Below, one piece after another: positions 33,979 to 41,409 of a stretch of DNA of 64,000 bases (positions are counted from its first letter, which is position 1; each line of letters starts with the position of its first letter). A program made the position numbers and the translations under genes. Below the pieces are notes generated by a model. That model searched no databases. It saw only the letters and a list, made by a program, of their open reading frames with translations, and had not been told where the DNA came from. The stretch is from G963668185 sp963668185 (GTDB lineage Bacteria; Chloroflexota; Dehalococcoidia; Lucifugimonadales; G963668185). The DNA lies in assembly GCA_963668185.1 (NCBI GenBank), contig OY764162.1, forward strand, positions 1,178,001 to 1,242,000, in the 5' to 3' direction.

Positions 33979-34848
33979 CTAAAGGTCGGCGGCGTCCATG
34001 ACCGCCGGTATGCGGTGCTCCCAGCCGATCGCCATTACGTGGACGCCCTTGCACATCGGAGCGACCTCGCGGACCAGCTTGCCCGTCATTGCCACGCTCG
34101 TCGCAACGCGGTTCTCGGCGCTGTCCAGTTCTTCGATCATCGCGTCGGGCACCACCACTCCGGGGATGCGGTCGGTCATGTAGCGGGCCTGCCTCGCGGA
34201 CTTGAGCATGATGATGCCGGCCAGGATCGGGACTCCGAAGCCTTCCACGGCCTTCATAAACCCGGCGAACTCGTCCGGGTCGTAAACCGCGTTCGTCTGG
34301 AAGAACTGCGCGCCCGACTCGATCTTCTGCTCCATCCGGGCGATCTCCTTGCCGAGGTCGGACACGGCCACGTTGACCACCGCGCCCCTGTAGAAGCTGG
34401 GGCTGCCTGTGAGATCGTTGCCGGCGATGTCCTTGCCGGACTCGAGGCTCTTCGCGGCGTCCAGCAGCGCCTCGGCGCCGAGGTCGAACACCGGCTTGGC
34501 GTCCGGGTGGTCGCCGCCGGAGGGCGGGTCGCCGGTCATGCAGACGATGTTCGGGACGCCGAGGGCGTGTGCGGCGAGCATGTCGCCCTGCACCGCCAGC
34601 CGGTTCCGGTCGCGGCCCGCGATCTGGAGCGTGGACTCGATGCCCCGGTCGCCGAGCAGGTGCGCCACGGCGGTCGGCGCCATCGCCATGCGGGAGGCCG
34701 CCGAGTCGGTCAGGTTGAAGGCGGTCACCCGGTCGCGCAGCGCCTCGGCGGCCTCCATCAGTTCGGTCAGGTCTGTGCCCTTGGGAGGGTTGAGTTCGGC
34801 GGTGAGCGTGAAGTCGTTGCCGGCCAGCGCGTCCGATAGCTTGCTCAT
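33979..34848 (-). CDS. Methylenetetrahydrofolate reductase-like protein (MetF family)
   Basis: A 289-residue TIM-barrel flavoprotein of the MTHFR family, which reduces 5,10-methylene-THF or runs in reverse. LTAELNPPKGTD carries the active-site Glu, FNLTDSAASRMAMAPTAVAH and LQIAGRDRNRLAVQGDMLAA are flavin/folate blocks, NIVCMTGDPP is conserved, and AQFFQTNAVYDPDEFAGFM matches the substrate loop. It is the last gene of a five-gene minus-strand set with DAO-type oxidases, which would supply methylene-THF. No metH is in the window. Confidence 0.85.
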   Translation of the reverse strand: MSKLSDALAGNDFTLTAELNPPKGTDLTELMEAAEALRDRVTAFNLTDSAASRMAMAPTAVAHLLGDRGIESTLQIAGRDRNRLAVQGDMLAAHALGVPNIVCMTGDPPSGGDHPDAKPVFDLGAEALLDAAKSLESGKDIAGNDLTGSPSFYRGAVVNVAVSDLGKEIARMEQKIESGAQFFQTNAVYDPDEFAGFMKAVEGFGVPILAGIIMLKSARQARYMTDRIPGVVVPDAMIEELDSAENRVATSVAMTGKLVREVAPMCKGVHVMAIGWEHRIPAVMDAADL

Positions 34849-34903
34849 GTAGGCGTCCTCAGTTGGTCTTGGGGTGTGGGTTAAGGCGGGCGTGGGTATC
34901 GGC

Positions 34904-36073
34904 CTAGTCGTCGCGGCGCGAGACCACGAACGACTCGTCGGTGAACCATAGGCCGTGGTTCTTCTCCAGCACGCTGGCCGTGGCTTCGAGGTACTTCTCG
35001 TCGCCGAGGGCCTCCATGATCCGCTCGTCCTCGATCTGGGCGACGTACGTTGCGGCGTTCCAGGCCGCGAGCAGCGTGGACGTGCCGATGCTGCTGGATC
35101 CCTCGTCGGGCCGGTACTGAAGGTGGTACCTGAACTCGGCGTCCGCGTCGGCCTCCGAGATGTAGTCCAAGTCGGGGCGCGTGCCCCGCAGCCGCGACTG
35201 CAGTTCCGCCAGAAGCTGGCGCCGGTCGGTATGGAACGGGTCTTCGTCCGGCCAGATGGCCCGGATGATGTCCATGCCGGGGTCCTTGCCGGTGGACTGG
35301 AACACGACCATGCGGCCCCTTCTGGCGAGGCTGCCCGCGAGGGGCGCGAGCACGTTCCTGACCTTGGCGGCGGCTGGCATGCGGGCCCTGTACGGCTGGG
35401 CGGCGATGATCAGATCGTACTCGCGGCGGCCGGGGCCCTTGGCCGGAAGCACCGGCTCCAGCGGCCACTCGCGGTCGCGCCGGTAGATGATCAGCACGGT
35501 TGGAGTGTTGTAGAGCGGGTTGCCGGTCCGCTTGCTCGGCGTCGTGCGCCAGCTATCGTGGACGAACGGTTCGAGCGCCCTTATCTGCTTGTCGAAGTCG
35601 TAGGCGGCGTTGCCTTCGAGCGGCGCCTCCAGCCAGTTGAGCTTCGCCTGCATCGCCTCGGAACGCGGGTAGAGGTTGGGCGCCTCCGAGTAGAACATGT
35701 TCGTCAGCACGAGCACCAGGTCCGGGTGCTCCGCGAAACGGTCCGCCATCTTCTCGAGGCCGATGCGGACGTCCTCCTCGCTGATCTCCTTCGCCACCAC
35801 CAGGAACGGCACGGTGGGGAAGCGCGCGTGGAGGTGGCGCATCGTCCGGGTGAGGACCGTGGCGTCTCCCATGCCGGCGTCGAAGATGCGGAGCGCCGGC
35901 TGCCTGGGATGGACGTGGGCGGCCTCCATGGCCAGCCGGTCCGAGATCGCCTGCTTTTCGTTGCAGGTCGTGACGAACAGCAGGTACTTCTCGCGGTTGT
36001 CGAAGAACCTGAACGGCTGGTCCTGGCCTCCGGCTTCCGCCTGCGCTTTGTTCATGCTGACCTCTGTCGCCAT
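34904..36073 (-). CDS. Methyltransferase-like protein of unknown function
   Basis: A 389-residue protein with one recognisable feature: LRIFDAGMGDATVLTRTMRHL near residue 60, which has the form of motif I of class I SAM-dependent methyltransferases, followed by a beta-strand LVVAKEIS at the next expected position. The rest (FRFFDNREKYLLFVTTCNEK at the start, RRGRMVVFQSTGKDPG later) is soluble, and I do not recognise the family. It sits between a DAO oxidase and the MetF-like gene on one strand, so a role in one-carbon transfer is inferred from context only. Confidence 0.6.
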   Translation of the reverse strand: MATEVSMNKAQAEAGGQDQPFRFFDNREKYLLFVTTCNEKQAISDRLAMEAAHVHPRQPALRIFDAGMGDATVLTRTMRHLHARFPTVPFLVVAKEISEEDVRIGLEKMADRFAEHPDLVLVLTNMFYSEAPNLYPRSEAMQAKLNWLEAPLEGNAAYDFDKQIRALEPFVHDSWRTTPSKRTGNPLYNTPTVLIIYRRDREWPLEPVLPAKGPGRREYDLIIAAQPYRARMPAAAKVRNVLAPLAGSLARRGRMVVFQSTGKDPGMDIIRAIWPDEDPFHTDRRQLLAELQSRLRGTRPDLDYISEADADAEFRYHLQYRPDEGSSSIGTSTLLAAWNAATYVAQIEDERIMEALGDEKYLEATASVLEKNHGLWFTDESFVVSRRDD

Positions 36074-36083
36074 GCCGCTCCTG

Positions 36084-36119
36084 CCCCATCCTAATCTTCC
36101 CCAGCAGACTGGGGAAGGG
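36084..36119 (-). repeat. Family A palindromic element (intergenic copy)
   Basis: The reverse-complement form CCCCATCC...TTCCCCAGCAGACTGGGGAA lies between the DAO paralogue and the methyltransferase-like gene, whose ATG is just ten bases away, within an apparent operon. Confidence 0.85.
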
Positions 36120-36136
36120 ACTATTGTTTGGTCTGG

Positions 36137-37300
36137 CTATGTGTTCAGGTGGCCTGGGACCCAGTCTTTTTCCTCGCGCCAGGCCGGGCCTACGTCGCTG
36201 AACCTGCCGTACGTCAGGCCGCTCATATCGACCGTGGTCTCGCCGTGCATGACCATGTCGCTTATGACCTTGCCGGTCGCCGGGGACAGGCCGAAGCCAT
36301 GCGCCGATGTCGTCGCCACCATGAAGTTCTCCGGCGAGTCCGGGAAGTCGATGATCGGCAGCATGTCCGGCGTCTGCTCGACCACGCAGGCCCAGCTACG
36401 CAGTAGCGGAACGTCGCTCGCGCCTGCGAACAACTCGGCCAGCCGCCGGGCGAGGTTGCGGACGACCGGCGAGTTGGGCTTCATCGGCGTCCGGTTCTCT
36501 ACGTCCACCCACTCGTGGGGGCCGCCGCCGTAGGCGAGGTTGCCGCGCAGCGTCTGCCGGCCGTAGAGGCCGTTGCCCATCACTGCGCCGCTCCACATCG
36601 ACTCCACGGGCGCGGTGATGATGATCTCCACGCGGGCCGGCGATACGGGGACGAACACCCCCGCCATGTCGCACAGCACGCCGGTCTGCGGGCCGGCGGC
36701 GCAGATGACCACGTCAGCCTCGATCTCGCCCTTGTCGGTCTCCACCGCCGCGACCTTCTCGCCCTCCTTGCGGAAGCCGGTTACGGCGGTGTGCTGGTAC
36801 AGCCTGCCGCCCTGGTCCAGGAAGCCCCAGGCGTACGCCTGCACGGTGCGCTGCGGGTTGGCGTGTCCGCCCGTGGGCGAGAACATCGCGCCCTTCGCGT
36901 CGGGCGATACCAGCGGAAGCGCTTCCTTGACCGTGTCGGCGTCCCACCACTGGGACGGGATGTCCATCTTCTTTAGCCAGCTTGCGCGGGCCTTCTGCAT
37001 GCGCTCCGCGTTTTCCTCATCCATCGCGACGCTGAGCGTGCCGGGGGAGTACTCGGTAGGGTAGCCGAGTTGGTCGTCCATCTCCGGCCAGAGGCGGATC
37101 GACTCGGCGGCGAGAGGGGCGACCGGCGGCTCGAATGCCCTGTGGCTGATGTCTCCGCCGTTGCGGCTGGACGCCTCCGCGCCGATGACGCCCTTCTCCA
37201 CCACGACGGTGTCAACGCCGTTCTTCGCAAGCCACCACGCCGCGCTGAGGCCGGTGACTCCGGCTCCTACGACTACGACTTCCGCGCCGTCCAGTCTCAT
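36137..37300 (-). CDS. DAO-type FAD oxidoreductase, tandem copy 2
   Basis: A 387-residue flavoprotein of the D-amino-acid/sarcosine oxidase family, close to the subunit called HcnC or OoxB in cyanide- and opine-forming systems. EVVVVGAGVTGLSAAWWLA with VVVEKGVIGAEASSRNGGD is the FAD site; NGLYGRQTLRGNLAYGGGPH lines the presumed active site; FMVATTSAHGFGLSPATGK is the C-terminal FAD contact. By eye it is roughly four-fifths identical to the next gene. The ATG at 37300 has AGGAGA eight bases upstream; the longer frame starts inside a repeat. Confidence 0.85.
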   Translation of the reverse strand: MRLDGAEVVVVGAGVTGLSAAWWLAKNGVDTVVVEKGVIGAEASSRNGGDISHRAFEPPVAPLAAESIRLWPEMDDQLGYPTEYSPGTLSVAMDEENAERMQKARASWLKKMDIPSQWWDADTVKEALPLVSPDAKGAMFSPTGGHANPQRTVQAYAWGFLDQGGRLYQHTAVTGFRKEGEKVAAVETDKGEIEADVVICAAGPQTGVLCDMAGVFVPVSPARVEIIITAPVESMWSGAVMGNGLYGRQTLRGNLAYGGGPHEWVDVENRTPMKPNSPVVRNLARRLAELFAGASDVPLLRSWACVVEQTPDMLPIIDFPDSPENFMVATTSAHGFGLSPATGKVISDMVMHGETTVDMSGLTYGRFSDVGPAWREEKDWVPGHLNT

Positions 37301-37352
37301 ACTCTTTCTCCTTGGGTCGCCCCTGGATTCCGGCCTTCGCTGACGTCCGTTG

Positions 37353-37378
37353 TGGTTCGACAGGCTCACCACGAACGG
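37353..37378. repeat. Family G interspersed repeat
   Basis: TGGTTCGACAGGCTCACCAC followed by GAACGG. It lies between the two tandem DAO genes, so the duplicates are separated by a dispersed element. Confidence 0.7.
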
Positions 37379-37406
37379 GGTTGGCGGCTCGCCGCGAACG
37401 GGTTGG

Positions 37407-38570
37407 CTATGTGTTTATGTGACCGGGGTCCCAGTCCTTCTTTGCGCGCCAGTCCGGGGTTACTTCGTTGAACCTGCCGTACGTGAGGCCGCTCATATCG
37501 ACGGTGGTCTCGCCGTGCATGACCATGTCGCTGATGACCTTGCCCGTCGCCGGCGAGAGGCCGAAGCCGTGCGCCGATGCCGTGGCAACCATGAAGTTGT
37601 CCGGCGAGTCCAGGAAGTCGATGATCGGCAGCATGTCCGGCGTCTGCTCGACCACGCAGGCCCAGCTCCTGATGACTGGCACGTCGCTTGCGCCCGGGTA
37701 CAGCTCGGCGAGCCGCCGCGACAGGTTGCGGACCACCGGCGAGTTGGGCTTCATGGGCGTCTGGTTCTCCACGTCCACCCACTCGTGGGGGCCGCCGCCG
37801 TAGGCGAGGTTGCCCCTCATAGTCTGGCGGCCGTAGAGGCCGTTGCCCATCACGGCGCCCTTCCACATCGACTCCACGGGCGCGGTGATGATGATCTCGA
37901 CGCGGGCCGGGGCGACGGGGACGAACGCGCCCGCCTTTTCGCAGAGCACGCCGGTCTGCGGGCCAGCGGCGCAGACGACGATGTCCGCCTCGACCTCGCC
38001 CTTGTCGGTCTCCACGGCGACTACCTTGTCGCCTTCCTTGCGGAAGCCGGTGACTGCTGTGTGCTGGTAGAGCCTGCCGCCGTTATCGAGGAAGCCCCAC
38101 GCGTACGCCTGCACGGTCCGCTGGGGGTTGGCGTGGCCGTCCTTTGGGGAGAACTGCGCGCCCGTGGTCTCAGGCGCAATCAGAGGTACGGCGTCCTTCA
38201 CCTTGTCGGCGTCCCACCAGTCGAGCGGGAGATTGAACCTCTCGCCCCAGTCGATGTTGGACTGCTTCATCCACACGGCTTCTTCCTCGTCCATCGCGAC
38301 GTGGATCGAGCCTGGAGAGTACTCGGTGGGGTAGCCGAGCTCGTCGTCCATCTCGGGCCAGAGGTTCAGCGACTCAGCCGCGAGCGGCACGACGGGAGGC
38401 TCATACGCGCGGTGGCTGATGTCGCCGCCGTTGCGGCTGGACGCCTCCGCGCCTATGACGCCCTTCTCCACGACGACGGTGTCCACGCCGTTCCTGGCGA
38501 GCCACCACGCCGCGCTAAGGCCGGTGACTCCGGCTCCTACGATTACTACTTGTGCGCCGTCCAGCTTCAT
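37407..38570 (-). CDS. DAO-type FAD oxidoreductase, tandem copy 1
   Basis: A 387-residue paralogue of the gene at 36137-37300, with the same FAD motifs (QVVIVGAGVTGLSAAWWLAR, EASSRNGGDISHRAYEPP) and no length difference. The two differ mainly at residues about 92-132, where this copy has EEEAVWMKQSNIDWGERFNL, a region likely to shape the substrate pocket. AGGAGG precedes the ATG. Its position directly after the HcnB/OoxA-like gene suggests that the two products form an alpha/beta dehydrogenase, by analogy with opine oxidase and dye-linked amino acid dehydrogenases. Confidence 0.85.
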   Translation of the reverse strand: MKLDGAQVVIVGAGVTGLSAAWWLARNGVDTVVVEKGVIGAEASSRNGGDISHRAYEPPVVPLAAESLNLWPEMDDELGYPTEYSPGSIHVAMDEEEAVWMKQSNIDWGERFNLPLDWWDADKVKDAVPLIAPETTGAQFSPKDGHANPQRTVQAYAWGFLDNGGRLYQHTAVTGFRKEGDKVVAVETDKGEVEADIVVCAAGPQTGVLCEKAGAFVPVAPARVEIIITAPVESMWKGAVMGNGLYGRQTMRGNLAYGGGPHEWVDVENQTPMKPNSPVVRNLSRRLAELYPGASDVPVIRSWACVVEQTPDMLPIIDFLDSPDNFMVATASAHGFGLSPATGKVISDMVMHGETTVDMSGLTYGRFNEVTPDWRAKKDWDPGHINT

Positions 38571-38592
38571 GTTGTGCCTCCTGCTCTGTTAG

Positions 38593-38629
38593 CCCCATCC
38601 CGGCCTTCCCCAGCAGACTGGGGAAGGGG
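38593..38629 (-). repeat. Family A palindromic element (intergenic copy)
   Basis: A full-length reverse-complement copy matching the in-gene copies near 4.4 kb. It lies between the HcnB/OoxA-like gene and the first DAO gene, eight bases from the former's stop. Confidence 0.9.
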
Positions 38630-38636
38630 CAAATGG

Positions 38637-40187
38637 TTAGTCTGCCTCCTGCATTTCTCGCATGTAGTCCCGGCTGTGCTTGAACCAGACCACCCAGTCG
38701 TCCCGCACCTGCTGGGTCTCGTCGTGCGCCCACATGATGCGGAGCGGGAGCGGGCGGACCGGCGGCCGGTACGACATGATCGGCACCTCGGTGAGCGGCG
38801 TGTCCGACTCGTCGGCCAGCAGCATCGCCACCTGCTCGCGGCAGCGGCGGCCCTGGCAGTGGCCCATGCCCGCGCGGGTGAGGCGCTTGACCTGGTCGGG
38901 GTTCACCGGGCCGTCCTGCGCGAGGGTGCCGAGGTCCCGCGCCCTCATCTCGTCCGACTCCCATTCAAGGTAGCGCGGCGGCTGCACGTCCAGCAGTTCG
39001 CCGCGTGTGACCTCCTCGCACTGGCAGACGTAAACGTCCAGCCCGCCGACGTTCATGAGGGCGGCGAGCCACTTCTTCCACACGCCGTCCACCTCGTTGC
39101 CGTTGGCGGACGCGGTCGCCAGCGTGAGCTCCGAGCGGCGCTCGTGGGCCGCGGCGCTGTCGATCGCGCCGAGGGCCTCGGCGGCGGCGACGCCTGCGAG
39201 GCGGCCCTGCTGGCGGGCGATCTCCGGGTTGGCGGCCATGCCGTCGTGGTAGCCGGCGGCGTCGCCGCAGACGTACGTGTTCTCCACGCTCGTGCGCATC
39301 CACTCATCTACCACGGGCGCGTAGCCGCCGCGGTGGTGGTCGAAGCGCACGTCGCAGTCGAGCAGGTTCAGCAGCTCGACGGTCGGCACGAGGCCGACGG
39401 CGAGGCAGACGGTGTCGGCCTCGTACTCGATCTCGGAGCCTACGACGGCGTTGTTGTCGCCGTCGATCGCCACGACCGTTACCGACTCCACCTCGTCGGT
39501 CGAACCGGCGGCTTCCTTGATGACGTGCGAGGTGTGGATGGGGACGCCGGCGGCCTCGAGCTCGGCGGCTACGGCGGCGTCGCCGCGAACCGCGCCGTCC
39601 ACCTCGACGATCGCCTTCACCTCGACGCCGCGCTCACGGGCGAGCTTGGCTGTGTGCAGGCCGAGGTTGCCGGAGCCGAGCACGACCATGCTGCGGCCCG
39701 TGAACGCCTGGTATCGGCTCATGAGCGAGTAGGCGGCGTTCGCGCCCATAGCGCCGGCGAAGTTCCAGCCGGCGAAGCCCATGCCGAGGTCCCGCCCGCC
39801 GGCGGCGACGATCAGGTGGTCGTACTTGACGGTCCATGACTGGTTTTCGTCGGCGAGGCCAAGCTGCGGGCCGTCTAGCACGCGGCTGGTCTCCATGTTG
39901 CGGAACGCGCCCCAGACGTACGTGCCGAGGCGGATGTCCACGCCCGCCTCCTCGGCCTCCGCAAGGTCCGGGTTGGCGGATACGACTCGGCCCATCATCG
40001 CGCCCTTGTCCTGCACGGTGGGCATGAGCCGCTGCCCGAAGAACAGGGGCACGTCCAGGCCCATCATGTACATGTCCAGCGGGTTTTCGTCTATCAGGAC
40101 GACGTTGACGCCGGCCTTGGCGGCCTCGATGGCGGCGGCTGTGCCCGCGACTCCCGCGCCTACTACTGCAAGCTGGATGTGCTCCAT
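38637..40187 (-). CDS. FAD/NAD(P) oxidoreductase with BFD-like [2Fe-2S] domain (HcnB/OoxA-like)
   Basis: A 516-residue flavoprotein. LAVVGAGVAGTAAAIEAAKA binds FAD, MVVLGSGNLGLHTAKLARERG is the second dinucleotide site and NTYVCGDAAGYHDG the C-terminal FAD motif. The BFD-like domain at about residues 395-465 has VCQCEEVTRGELLD and VKRLTRAGMGHCQGRRC, supplying C-x-C and C-x4-C ligands for a [2Fe-2S] cluster. This layout is that of the larger subunit of hydrogen cyanide synthase, opine oxidase and dye-linked proline dehydrogenases, and the smaller DAO-type subunit follows next. Substrate unknown. GGAGG precedes the ATG. Confidence 0.85.
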   Translation of the reverse strand: MEHIQLAVVGAGVAGTAAAIEAAKAGVNVVLIDENPLDMYMMGLDVPLFFGQRLMPTVQDKGAMMGRVVSANPDLAEAEEAGVDIRLGTYVWGAFRNMETSRVLDGPQLGLADENQSWTVKYDHLIVAAGGRDLGMGFAGWNFAGAMGANAAYSLMSRYQAFTGRSMVVLGSGNLGLHTAKLARERGVEVKAIVEVDGAVRGDAAVAAELEAAGVPIHTSHVIKEAAGSTDEVESVTVVAIDGDNNAVVGSEIEYEADTVCLAVGLVPTVELLNLLDCDVRFDHHRGGYAPVVDEWMRTSVENTYVCGDAAGYHDGMAANPEIARQQGRLAGVAAAEALGAIDSAAAHERRSELTLATASANGNEVDGVWKKWLAALMNVGGLDVYVCQCEEVTRGELLDVQPPRYLEWESDEMRARDLGTLAQDGPVNPDQVKRLTRAGMGHCQGRRCREQVAMLLADESDTPLTEVPIMSYRPPVRPLPLRIMWAHDETQQVRDDWVVWFKHSRDYMREMQEAD

Positions 40188-40198
40188 GGCGATCCTCC

Positions 40199-40316
40199 CT
40201 CACCCTGGCCCTCTCCCTCAAGGGAGAGGGGAAACTTTTTGGTCCCTGGCCCTCTCGTGAGAGAGGGGGAAACTTTTTGCCTTAGCCCTCTACCCTAACG
40301 GAGAGGGAACACTTTA
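40199..40316. repeat. Three imperfect hairpin repeats, family H
   Basis: CCCTCTCCCTCAAGGGAGAGGG and two variants (CCCTCTCGTGAGAGAGGG, CCCTCTACCCTAACGGAGAGGG) are each followed by GAAACTTTTT or GAACACTTTA. Hairpin plus T-run on the plus strand resembles an intrinsic terminator, but the context is a divergent intergenic region, so this is probably a repeat family. Confidence 0.6.
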
Positions 40317-40349
40317 ATCTGCTACGCCCGCCCGTCCCTCGCGCCGGCG

Positions 40350-40378
40350 GCCCTTCGACAGGCTCAGGGCGAACGGGC
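40350..40378. repeat. Family F interspersed repeat
   Basis: CCCTTCGACAGGCTCAGGGC followed by GAACGGGCC, the reverse complement of the copy at 3806-3833. Confidence 0.65.
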
Positions 40379-40473
40379 CGATTGTATATGGGAGGCATCG
40401 GGGCGTAAAGCACCTGCAATCTGAGATAATCGGGCGCGATGCTGGACGAATCCTCAACCCCAAGGACCTGGAC

Positions 40474-41310
40474 ATGGCCTACGAAAACCTGCTGCTCGAC
40501 CAGACCGGGCACGTGCTGAAGATAACGGTCAACCGCCCTGAGGTCCGCAACGCTCAGAGCCGCGTTATGCTGGAGGAGTTCGACGACGCGCTCATGAAGG
40601 CCGTCGACGATGAATCGGTGCGCGTGATCGTAGTCGCCGGAGCGGGCGAGCACTTCTCCTCCGGACACGACCTCGGCAGCCCGCAGGAAAGGGCGGACAG
40701 GGAACGGCGTCCCTATGCCCCGGGAATCCCAGGCTCATATCAACGCGGCTGGAACCTGCACCTGGAAAACTCGCTCCGATGGCGTGATGCGCCGAAGCCG
40801 ACGATCGCCCAGGTGCAGGGCGTCTGCATCATGGGCGGCCTGATCCTCGCGACGGCATGCGACCTGATCGTCGCGTCCGACGACGCGCGCTTTTCCGACC
40901 GTACCGTTCGCTGGGGAGGGCCGCACGTCCAGTTCGCGAGCCTTCCCTGGGAGATCGGCTTTCGCAAGGCCAAGGAGTACCTGTTCACCGGCGACTGGAT
41001 AGACGCGCACGAGGCGCAGCGGCTCGGCCTCGTCAACCGCGTCGTTCCCCGCGACAAGCTGGGAGAGGAGACTATGAGCCTGGCCCAGCGCATCGCCTTG
41101 CAGGACCCTTTCGCGCTCCGAATCTCCAAGTCTTCCGTAAACAGGATGCAGGACGAGACTGGATACCGATCCGCGTTGACTGCCGCGTTCCAGACGCACG
41201 CCCTGTCGATGGCGTACCGGCGGGAGCGCGACGGGCCGGACGCGCTCGAACGCAGCCTGGGGACGGAGCGCGCAAGGCAGAGGGACGAGATCTTTGGCGA
41301 CCAGCGATAA
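40474..41310 (+). CDS. Enoyl-CoA hydratase/isomerase family protein
   Basis: A 278-residue crotonase-fold protein. GAGEHFSSGHDLGS supplies one oxyanion-hole backbone and AQVQGVCIMGGLILATACD the other. ISKSSVNRM and a helical C terminus follow. The catalytic glutamates of classical hydratases are not obvious: the position after GG-x is occupied by Leu-Ile, so hydrolase, isomerase or decarboxylase chemistry is possible. AAGGA precedes the ATG. It is followed on the same strand by two CoA-transferases, suggesting activation and beta-oxidation-type breakdown of an organic acid. Confidence 0.85.
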   Translation: MAYENLLLDQTGHVLKITVNRPEVRNAQSRVMLEEFDDALMKAVDDESVRVIVVAGAGEHFSSGHDLGSPQERADRERRPYAPGIPGSYQRGWNLHLENSLRWRDAPKPTIAQVQGVCIMGGLILATACDLIVASDDARFSDRTVRWGGPHVQFASLPWEIGFRKAKEYLFTGDWIDAHEAQRLGLVNRVVPRDKLGEETMSLAQRIALQDPFALRISKSSVNRMQDETGYRSALTAAFQTHALSMAYRRERDGPDALERSLGTERARQRDEIFGDQR

Positions 41311-41327
41311 TCGGGCGGGCGCCGCTC

Positions 41328-41387
41328 ATGGTTCGACAGGCTCACCACGAACGGGGGGATGGATTCCCGCCTGCGCGGGAATGACGG
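41328..41387. repeat. Family G repeat next to a family E (dRS3-like) repeat
   Basis: TGGTTCGACAGGCTCACCAC then GAACGG, followed at 41363-41382 by ATTCCCGCCTGCGCGGGAAT. The latter has the ATTCCC-N8-GGGAAT form of the neisserial dRS3 element. Both lie just upstream of the first CoA-transferase gene. Confidence 0.75.
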
Positions 41388-41409
41388 AAGGGGGCGCTCA
41401 GGTAGCCGT

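Noticed and set aside
40199..40316. Intrinsic terminators
   Set aside because: Hairpin plus T-run is present, but three variants occur in tandem between divergent genes where no transcript ends, so a repeat family is more likely.
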